Positions 56,417-64,000 of a DNA stretch of 64,000 nucleotides are shown in pieces. The stretch lies in the NCBI GenBank assembly GCA_037127475.1, contig CM073765.1:17058081-17122080 (forward strand), written 5' to 3'. Position 1 is the first letter of the stretch. Each line of letters opens with the position of its first letter. The notes below the pieces were generated by a model. It did no database searches, was not told the DNA's origin, and was given only the letters and a program-made list of their open reading frames with translations. The stretch is from Arma custos. Its lineage: Eukaryota > Arthropoda > Insecta > Hemiptera > Pentatomidae. The position numbers and the translations under genes are program-made.

Positions 56417-56445
56417 ATCTAAATAAGCGAAATGTTGACAGGTTA
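56398..56445 (+). repeat. Hammerhead-like module (H22) at the end of the tandem array
   Basis: GCAUGUC, CAUGAUGA, U, AUCUAAAUAAGC, GAAAUGUU, GACAGGU. Stem I pairs GCAUGUC with GACAGGU (one mismatch, one G-U). One base is inserted in the core block and stem II is lost. Confidence 0.5.
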
Positions 56446-56499
56446 CTTATTTCCCAGGTTTTTAGAGACTTTTTTTTTGTTTTTGCTCATTTTTATGAG

Positions 56500-56660
56500 T
56501 GCATGGGGTCATTATTCATGTTTTGTTCTTCTTTTATTTTCTTTCTACCCTGAGGGTACCTGAATGGGCGAAATATTGGACAGATAATTTCTATTTCTGT
56601 TTTAGTTTGGAGACTTAAGGCTTTTCGTTGGAATTTTTCCACGGTTTTAACATTTCTCAT
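56500..56660 (+). repeat. H9-type hammerhead-like repeat (H23)
   Basis: Matches 15090-15265: leader TTTTATTTTCTTTCTACC, core CTGAGGG (A9 changed to G, 56550-56556), UACCUGAAUGGGC, GAAAUAUU, GGACAGATAATTTC, and the outer 'TTTTTCCACGG' block. Confidence 0.68.
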
Positions 56661-57285
56661 TTTTATTATTTTACTTGTTTATTTTTAACTTCCAAATTTT
56701 GAGGTTTGTGGACATTGCCGATGATCCATTATCTTTTTATACATTTATCATAATTTAGTTGGCATTCCTGAGTTTGCTAAACATTTACAACTGCCTGCAA
56801 TTATACATGGAAGATTTTTAATTTTTTTTTTCCCAGAACCCGATTAACAATTATAGATGGCTACATATCACGGCAAACTTTACTGGTGAATAATATTCTG
56901 AATTATGGCGGAAAGTTTAAGACGGATACCAAAACGGAAAAGGGGGAAAGAAATATAGGACGGGGAAAAAAAACTGGAGGAGGGAGGTCTAGGGTTGGCC
57001 AGCTTAATGTTGCCAACATCCAACATCAGGGTTTTTTGTATAGTATCAGGCAACCCTTGTAAAACCACTCGAATAAATAATATTTATTATTATAGCAATA
57101 AAAGTTCTACTTGGATTATTAATTATTTAAAACAAAAAAAAGTGTACTGAAGGTTATAAGTTATGATGAACAAACCCAAGGTACGAAAGGAATAAGCGGC
57201 ACACTATAACAAATTAGTTATAAACGATAAATAGAAAGTTTCAGGTGGTACATACTAAATACTATAAAATAGGGATAATTTGTTT
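56661..57285. other. AT-rich sequence
   Basis: No gene recognised. Confidence 0.4.
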
Positions 57286-57289
57286 TGAA

Positions 57290-57430
57290 ATGGTAGCTAT
57301 GTCCATAATCGCTGGATTGCAGCAAGAGTTATGCCGTCCTTCAAAGGGGACGTAATGTTGTGCTCCCGAGCCTTTGCAGTATCAGGTCATTAAAGATCCC
57401 CACCCTAATTGTACTAGGATACGCAAAATA
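57290..57430 (+). repeat. SINE-B copy, head degraded
   Basis: 'TATGCCGTCCTTCAAAGGGG' and following words match the SINE-B bodies at 23.7 and 26.5 kb. Confidence 0.55.
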
Positions 57431-57745
57431 TAGTACTCTCACTGTAGCATCGCCAGATTAGCCATTGAAACATTAAGTGACGTTATTGGTGTTTATTGAC
57501 AATTTGCCGAAATTCCCAGTAGAATTCGAACTCAACTCTCTGAAAACTAAACTTAAACTCCCCATTTTTAATCACTAGCTTGAATATTTATTTTAAAAAC
57601 AAATCTATATTCATTTTTATTTTTCCCAAATATAAACAATTCAAACAAACTATTGGCCCACATTGTACTTTTTCTTTCCGTTCTTTATCCGTTTCGGACG
57701 TTGGCTATTAGGTACCGTGATGATCTTAATTTTGTTTTCGACACT

Positions 57746-58141
57746 TCAAAACCATTGGAGAGTTGTGATACCAAACCATTGGAGAGTTGTGAAACCAAAC
57801 CATTGGAGAGTTGTGACATCAAACCATTAGAGAGCTGTGATACCAAACCATTGGAGAGTTGTGATACCAAACCATTGGAGAGTTGTGATACCAAACCATT
57901 GGAGAGTTGTGAAACCAAACCATTGGAGAGTTGTGATACCAAACCATTGGAGAGTTGTGATACCAAACCATTGGAGAGTTGTGAAACCAAACCATTGGAG
58001 AGTTGTGACATCAAACCATTAGAGAGTTGTGATACCAAACCATTGGAGAGTTGTGATACCAAACCATTGGAGAGTTGTGACACCAAACCATTGGAGAGTT
58101 GTGACACCAAACCATTGGAGAGTCGTGAAACCAAACCATTG
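57746..58141. repeat. 24-bp minisatellite, 16 units plus a partial
   Basis: The unit is ACCAAACCATTGGAGAGTTG plus TGAT (24 bp). As 24 is a multiple of three, several frames stay open on both strands (plus-strand TKPLESCD, minus-strand SQLSNGLV), giving frames of about 150 codons without biological support. Unit variants (GAAACC, GACATC) recur in the order of units 2-5 again at units 10-13, pointing to an eight-unit (192-bp) duplication. There are no spacers, so it is not CRISPR-like. Confidence 0.97.
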
Positions 58142-58149
58142 CCTTAAAT

Positions 58150-58320
58150 TCTGCAGCCAGAAGTGCCTCCTCCAGTTCCCTCCTACTGTCAATCTTTCCC
58201 TGCATTATCAGCTGCAGTAGACCATAGTTGTCACGCATGATATGGCCAAGGTATTCTAATTTCCGCTTTTTGGCTCTATAAGCGAATTCTAGATCTTTTC
58301 CGACTTGACTTAGCACTTTT
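58150..58320 (-). pseudogene. Second RTE-like LINE fragment, C-terminal RT tail
   Basis: A minus-strand frame reads VLSQVGKDLEFAYRAKKRK, LEYLGHIMRDN and LLQLIMQGKIDSRRE, the usual C-terminal stretch of RTE-type endonuclease/RT proteins of another subfamily. It is fused head-to-head to the plus-strand RTE-like copy at about 58320 and abuts the minisatellite at 58141. Confidence 0.7.
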
Positions 58321-58472
58321 TGCTGATTAAGTGCCCGGTCTCGACTTTGCTGAGCTCGCCTCTTTCGTTCCGACATCTAAAAATCAGAATTTATAAAACC
58401 ACCATCCATCCAAATCTTCTTTACGGATGTGAAACTAACGCTGATGATCCTTTCTAAAGGATGAAAAACGTT
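58296..58472 (+). pseudogene. RTE-like LINE fragment, part 1 (left of piggyBac)
   Basis: LKIRIYKTTIHPNLLYGCET is readable at about 58378-58437, homologous to the 62.9 kb copy, followed by a degenerate LKDEKRF. The reading is cut at the TTAA at 58473 by the piggyBac-like element and resumes at 59214. Confidence 0.72.
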
Positions 58473-58476
58473 TTAA

Positions 58477-59213
58477 CCCTGGAATGCTACACTTATTTTT
58501 ACTAACGGGTCTGCTACATTGGTGTATATACCCAAATGTGCACCCCACATAAAAAGACGGTTTTTAGAGAGTTTAAATTTTTTTTTTATTTTAAAGTAAT
58601 ATAAAACACTCTTAAGCCATACATTAAAAAAAATACCTAATGAGAATAAAATAATTACTGAATACATAAAGCACACACTTTTTCTTGATGTTACAAACGA
58701 ATACATTTTTTACATAGAGCACATTTAACCCTAGATTTTCGGTCTCGAGGCCTAGGACATAAATTACACAGCCCTGATGTGGATTCTAGACTTCCTCTGG
58801 CCTGTCCTCTGTCCTCTGGCACATCTAAAATACGGGTGATGGTTTGATGGAGTTCTTAAAGTTGGGTTTTCCAATCGCCTTGACATCTGAGGTCTAATAA
58901 GATCTAGGGCCAATTTTTTTTAGGAAAGGTTAGTTTGTCAGCTGCAGCAATCCGTCTTAACAGTAACATAAAATTGTATCCTGTAATGTCATTTTTGGAA
59001 ATTTCATTGTATTACACCTAAAAAAATTCAATTTACTGAAAATCACAACCACAAATTCTAAATATCCACTGCATTGATTGATAAAAATAAGTAATTTCCT
59101 TGTTTAAAATAAGTACTAATAAATTTAACTTTGTACTTACCCAAATAAAGAATCTTAGTCCTGACAAATTTTACACCGATTTTGCTACACAGGGGTACAC
59201 CTGTACCCAAAGG
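58477..59213 (-). mobile_element. Internally deleted piggyBac-like element
   Basis: 737 bp between TTAA target duplications (58473-58476 and 59214-59217). The left end begins CCCTGGAATGC and the right end's complement begins CCTTTGGG. On the minus strand it encodes the transposase C-terminus: LLLRRIAAADKLTF, then DVPEDRGQARGS, then the Cys-rich domain LCNLCPRPRDRKSRVKC with CKKC. This corresponds to the C-terminal Zn-binding domain of piggyBac transposases. A stop interrupts its last motif (CIRL*H). The DDD catalytic core is absent, so it is dead. Confidence 0.8.
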
Positions 59214-59545
59214 TTAAATAACTTGGTAAAAAACAACATATATAGGAGATTACACAAGGCGGAATTGCGAAGCATGCATTCGGTAAATACTAAAGCGATA
59301 GCATCACGAACATTAATTTGGGCAGGGTACACTTTACAAGCCACTACCTGGGCTTAATTATGAACGAATTCCTAAGATGTTAATAAGCGCTGTGCCGACT
59401 GGGAAGCGTCTGAGGGGTAGACCGAGGCGTAGGTGGGAGGATTGCGTTAAAAGTGATCTGGCGGATTTGGGTTTGGGTTGTGGTCCGTGGGCGGAAGTTT
59501 GTAAGCAGAGATTGGTGGTGTCGGCATACAACCTTTGAGTTCTCT
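59214..59545 (+). pseudogene. RTE-like LINE fragment, part 2 (tail copy 3)
   Basis: Continues from 58472 after removal of the piggyBac-like insert: RRLHKAEL is followed by VPTGKRLRGRPRRRWEDCV, KSDLADLGLG and AEVCKQRLVVSA. The C-terminal stretch is better kept than in the other tail copies. It ends 'GGTGTCGGCATACAACC'. Confidence 0.78.
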
Positions 59546-60655
59546 AAGACTTATTAATAAGTGGTCGGTCCACATTGAACCCAAGCACTAAAACTTTGGT
59601 AAAATCGTTTATTGTTGTAACACTATAAAACCTAGTGATAGTGAGAGGAAGGTTTGCAGGTAATTTGGAATTATATAGTTTTTTTTTTCTCTCTACTTTA
59701 AGAATATTAATCACTAAACGACATTACCAGTTTTAGAGAATTTCTCTGTTGCTTTCTTTTCATTCCTTCTACATTAGCGGTTATTTCTCCTTTATAAAGT
59801 AGGATAATAATAATAAACTTAGGATTTATTGTCTTATTATTGTCTTATTTATTGTCTCAGCCCATTAGCAATAATAATAAATAACCAAATCATAACTAAC
59901 TTAATAATCATTTATTGAATCTCTGCGACCCTGGGGCCTTTCTGGTATAGCATTGGAACACAGAAATGGCTGAATAAAGATAAAAGGAGGGAAATTAATA
60001 ATGAAGAGAGGAATAACGCGCAAGTGGGACGGGAGTCCAGGGTAATAACTAGCGCGCTCTACAAGTTTTAATTGGGTTATTTACCCCCCCCCCCGCCATT
60101 TTACTCTTCTCGCCCCCTCTCAAATTATATCGTCCTATCGAATAATGTCCTCTCTATCTATGTCGGTTTGTTTTATAAATTGAATATCGTCAGCTCTTCA
60201 ATTGACTGCAGACTAATAAAAATAATAATACAAAAACAAAATAATTGTTCTGAATTTCGTCTCAAAATAATTCACAGCGAATCTCTCAAGAGATTTTCTA
60301 TCTACGCAGTTACCTTTATTTTATTACTATAACAGTTGTTTATTTTTACGAATTTCTTTAATTTCATTTTTCTCCGAAAATTCAATTTTCATATTTCTCA
60401 AAACTATCTTCGCATTATGCACCGGATATTTTACATCGACTCAAATCATTACCGGAGTAATTACTGTAATTTCCAGAGGGAATTTAAAATATAATCCTAC
60501 TAAAAAAAAAGAGTGATTTCTGTAAATCACTAAAGATTGTTTTTGATAATAATATTTCTGACACATTGGTTCTTTTTGTTGTTTTTTTTAACTCCATGGC
60601 TTTTATTGATTTTTGAAAATAACATATTAATAATATTAATAATGATAAATGGTAT
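59546..60655. other. AT-rich sequence with C-run
   Basis: A run of about 11 C lies near 60083-60093. A short GC-balanced patch lies at 59930-60070. No gene recognised. Confidence 0.35.
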
Positions 60656-61500
60656 CTCTTTTACTGCACCAGTTACATTTTAAGAGAGGATTGTACATTG
60701 AATTTTCTTAAGATTAATTAGATGGTAGGAGTGGGGATCTAGTGATGGGGTTCATTAGTTCTTTCTGATTGGAGTTTGTTAGTAGTTTACGCAGTCCATG
60801 TTGAGTGTCTGTACATGTGTTTGCCAGCGCTGAGGTCGGCCTGTCGGTGTAAGTGCGTTGAATAGTGGGTTCGTGCAGTGATGGAGGCAATCAAAGAATT
60901 TGATATGCCTCCGTGGGATGAAGTCCGTTACCGTCGGGAGTCCGAGATTCTCGTATATTATGTCTGATTTCGTCCTTTGTAGAGAATTGTGCCTTACTAT
61001 ACGCCTCAGTATACGGTTTTGAAATTGTTGGAGCCTTTTTGAAGTTGTTGGCGAAATGTTATTCAACATAGGCGCCCCATAAAGGAGTGCTGGTCTAATA
61101 ACTGCCTTATATATCATTACTTTGAGGCAGAGTGATAAGTTCGGTGAGGTTAAAAGATGATTTAGCCTGTAAGATTTGGTTCTCACCGACCTGATCTTCT
61201 TATTGAAATGTTGGGATAACGTCAAGTGCCGGTCGAGGGTGACACCGAGATACGTTATCCTATTCGCAGGTTTGTTAACTTTGCCTGCAACTCTATAGGT
61301 GAAGGGGCGGTAGAGGGCGCATGTTCTTATGGAAAGAGAGAATAATACAGTTGGTCTTCTTGGGATTAGCTGTAATATTCAATCCGTCCAGTCTTTTAGT
61401 TATTTCCTCACTGGCCACCTCCGCCTGCCGTAGAGCTCTCTCTGCATTCAATCAGCTACTGTAGATGGCGATGTCATCGGCATACGCCGCCACAGTAGCC
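60656..61500 (-). pseudogene. Jockey-like reverse transcriptase C-terminal half (dead)
   Basis: On the minus strand it begins near 61500 with the catalytic motif YADDIAIYS (61470-61484 is YADDI), then an in-frame stop, EVASEEITKRLDGLNI and NPKKTNCII. A frameshift near 61312-61340 leads to YLGVTLDRHLTLSQHF and the 148-codon frame 61225-60779 with YKAVIRPALLYGAP and GLPTVTDFI, the thumb of Jockey-clade RTs. About 120 bp of 3' region follows. 5'-truncated, one stop and one frameshift. Confidence 0.8.
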
Positions 61501-62224
61501 ACAGAATTAGTTCTTAAAATTTGTTTTGGATTTAAAATCAATTAAAAAATTTCTAATGGCGTGGTTAGACTATGAGACATTATAATTATGTATTAGAAAT
61601 ATATATTTATTTGAACCCAAACTTAAAATAACCGTCAGGGTTAAACTCGTGATAACAAATAATAATAAAATTTAGATTTCATAGTTATCTTTTCCTACAA
61701 TTAAAATTGGAATATGGGAAGCTCATCTGTTGTTAATGTAAAAGAAAAAATGGCAACTATTTACAAGCAATATTGTTAAAAAAAAATGTATTCCTCGACT
61801 TATTATAAAATAACTGCCGGTATAGGAAATGCCTCACTAGACGAGAATAGACCCTGAACCTTCCCAACCTCCTCGATCGAGTACATTCTCGGTGTTCCTG
61901 GAATCCAAAACCCGCTGGAACCAATATGAGAAAAAAGTTCCTCTTACCGGCAACAACATATATCTCAACGCAGCCAATATCAGAACAGTATTTTCTGAAC
62001 CCATTCCTCTCGGCTGCAATCGGTGGCAATCAAATATTTTTATTGCCTTTAAAGAAAATTGGTTACACTTTCATTATTATTGATACAATTACGTTTACCT
62101 TAGTCTGATAAATAAAAAAAACTTGTACCACTGCAAGTGTCATAGATAAAGCAGAATATTGCGGTGAGATGCATTGTAAGGCACAAGGATCAGTAACATT
62201 AATTATTTTGCCAGCGTCACTACA
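61501..62224. other. Unrecognised sequence
   Basis: Overlapping 60-90 codon frames on both strands at 61757-62108 are GC-balanced. I recognise no family, and the overlap on opposite strands argues against a real gene. Confidence 0.3.
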
Positions 62225-62475
62225 AACCATGACAGGACTCGGGTTGAGTACAGACTGTAAAGGTTATAGAGACAACGTTGTTCTAGATCACGCTCTACCA
62301 CATTCCCATACCACAACAAAAATTGGAACATTAATCCATAAAAAATATAAAGACTGAAGCTCCTGAAAAAAAATATAAAGCTGAAGTGACTCCTGGTGAG
62401 CACCAGGAGGGTCGCAAATTCCTAAAGGTTCCATCTCCGGTTGTTAACTGATTAAACACAATCTGTTAATTATAA
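62225..62475 (-). repeat. SINE-A copy
   Basis: Minus strand: 'GGGTTGAGTACAGACTGTAA', 'AGATCACGCTCTACCAC', 'AGCACCAGGAGGGTCGCAAA' and 'GTTGTTAACTGATTAAAC'. Confidence 0.65.
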
Positions 62476-62889
62476 AATATTTTAATTATTAAAAAAATAG
62501 TCTGATAAGTTAAATCCTTGACATACCAATAAAACGGAATATGACGTTCTCGAAAAATCAAAGGGAATCACTTGAATAATCAGTATATGAATATTTTGAT
62601 TACCGTTTACAATCTCTTTATAACCAGAATAGCCTATCAGACCTTAGTACAATGCATTCCACATGTGTTTGATTTTTAATTCCACTCAAAGGATTATTTT
62701 TAATTTTTGCTTAATTTAAATATATAATACTATACTATACTGCTTTTAATGTCATTTTGTTTATTTATTTTTTAGGAATGCCGATGCAATATTGTTATCG
62801 TTACTGTGGAGAAAGAAAGAAGAGAGAGCATCCGGAACACTTCAAACAAATCATTAACAAATACAAACAACTTATTACTAAACCAAACC
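62476..62889. other. AT-rich sequence
   Basis: Nothing recognised. Confidence 0.4.
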
Positions 62890-63375
62890 AAACCAAATAA
62901 ATTACTAAGCTCGCGTCTTTTGTTCCGAAATCTAAAAATCAGAATTTATAAAACCACATCCTCCCAAAACTTCTTTACGGATGTGAAACGTGGCAACTAA
63001 AGTTGAGGGATGAACAACGTCTTAAATTATTCGAAAATAAGGTAATGCGCAGAATATTCGGTCCAAAAAATGATGAGACCACAGGAGAATTTTGGAGATT
63101 ACACAACACGGAATCGTGAAACAGCCGGTTAATATTGTCCAAGTGATAGCGTCGATAAGGTTAAGATGGTCTTGTAAAGTTGTTGGACTAAGTAACCAAA
63201 GAATCCTTAAAAAGCTTAGAAGCGCTGTGCCGACTGGTAAACGTCTGATGGGTAGACCGAGACGTAGGTGGGAAGATTGCGTTAAGAGTGATCTGAAGGA
63301 TTTGGATTTGGATGGTGGTCTGTAGACAGAGTGTTGTAGGCATAGATTAGTGGTATCGCCATCGATACTTACGCT
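62890..63375 (+). pseudogene. RTE-like LINE 3' end, longest tail copy
   Basis: In order: SSRLLFRNLKIRIYKT, then after a frameshift LLYGCETWQLKLRDEQR, LKLFENKVMRRIFGPKND, EFWRLHNTES, a stop, SIRLRWSCKVVGLSNQ, VPTGKRLMGRPRRRWEDCV and KSDLKDLDLDGGL. This links the thumb seen at 35.5 kb to the GRPRRRW tail seen at 33, 51 and 59 kb, so all may be one family. It ends 'GTGGTATCGCCATCGATAC' with a TTTATT-rich tail. Confidence 0.8.
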
Positions 63376-64000
63376 AAGCCTTTTTATTTATTTATTTACA
63401 ATGTACACCAGAGATATTTCTGACATCTCGGGTATGTCAAAGTCTACAATGGCACGTGAAACGGAAGACACCTCCCTTACATCGTTGTGTGTCAAGGCGA
63501 TAAATAAAAATTAATTGTTGTTAGAATGACATTGAGAGAATCCAAAATAAACTCTCTCAAATTTCGATGAATAACTTGAAACCGTTCTCAGCTTCGAGGA
63601 AATTGTGCTTTTCCTGCAGATCTGATGAAGCTAAAATGGGTAACATAAATATCTGCCGTTTTCAACACCTGCCTTCCTTGTAAATTTATTACACTATATA
63701 TCATTGGCTCAAAAGGAAATTCTGAAGTAAATTAAATCTACGTACAGCAGATAAAATATTATTAAATTAACACTTATTACTGATTGCTAAATGCTGCTAA
63801 ATAGTTAATTAAGGAAACATTAAAGAAAAATTTGAAAACATTATTTTTGTACGCCATTTAATATAGTGGACGATAAAAACCAATAAAACCACTTACGGTT
63901 ATACTTTTCTATAGAGTTTAAAGTATATGTTATTTCTATTGATAACTGAAGTATACAAATATATTTTAACGTTTAACAGAAATACCATTTTAAGTCATCA
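63376..64000. other. AT-rich sequence to the window end
   Basis: No gene or repeat family recognised. Confidence 0.4.

Noticed and set aside
57746..58141. CRISPR-like array
   Set aside because: Head-to-tail 24-bp units with no spacers, in a eukaryotic context.
57653..58147. 164-codon frame with TKPLESCD repeats as a secreted repeat protein
   Set aside because: The hydrophobic start is short and by chance. The frame stays open because the 24-bp unit is a multiple of three, and several other frames are open too. No splice or codon-bias support.
61757..62108. Four overlapping frames of 60-90 codons
   Set aside because: They overlap on both strands, no family was recognised and no bias favours one.

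Overview
This is a 64 kb piece of an AT-rich, repeat-laden metazoan nuclear genome, most likely an insect. Coding signal is split into GC-rich exons bounded by GT/AG splice signals. The window carries tRNA-derived SINEs, several non-LTR retrotransposon lineages, mariner, piggyBac-like and Helitron-like remnants, and many dinucleotide microsatellites. There is no operon structure, no CRISPR array and no complete host gene. Almost all long open frames are either microsatellite artefacts or pieces of dead mobile elements. Everything here was read by eye; no alignment, covariance search or folding was run.

Host genes: two exon-like islands stand out by codon use and composition, both on the plus strand. 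The clearer one (9336-9516) encodes most of a CUB domain resembling the suppressor-of-lurcher (Sol1-like) CUB proteins that act with ionotropic receptors. The other (5175 to about 5426) has strong third-position G/C bias but no recognised family. No further exon was found, so if they belong to one gene the introns are long and filled with repeats.

Layout: 1-5 kb has hammerhead-like modules, a 260-bp-arm inverted repeat and a mariner 5' end. 5-12 kb has the two exons and several SINEs. 12-25 kb is the densest cluster of hammerhead-like modules plus a 385-bp MITE. 25-29 kb has a Helitron and a mariner split by a LINE. 30-40 kb has SINEs, RTE-like LINE pieces, another LINE and a second Helitron. 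41-45 kb has a dead copy of an uncharacterised multicopy protein family flanked by direct repeats, and a mariner 3' half. 46-56 kb has microsatellites, LINE pieces and a Helitron with a nested MITE. 56-64 kb has hammerhead-like modules, a 24-bp minisatellite, an RTE-like element cut by a piggyBac-like element, a Jockey-like RT pseudogene and a further RTE-like 3' end.

The most interesting system is a dispersed family of about 22 short modules with the order CUGANGA, hairpin, GAAA, short palindrome, NUH. This is the hammerhead ribozyme core with one extra nucleotide before stem II and a stem III reduced to a four-base palindrome (ACGU, AUAU or GCGU). Such a stem III could only form between two copies. 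Stem I and stem II covary among copies. Dimer-type hammerheads of this kind are known from Penelope-like retroelements and related small retrozymes. Here they often sit as head-to-head inverted pairs, and no Penelope reverse transcriptase is visible in the window.
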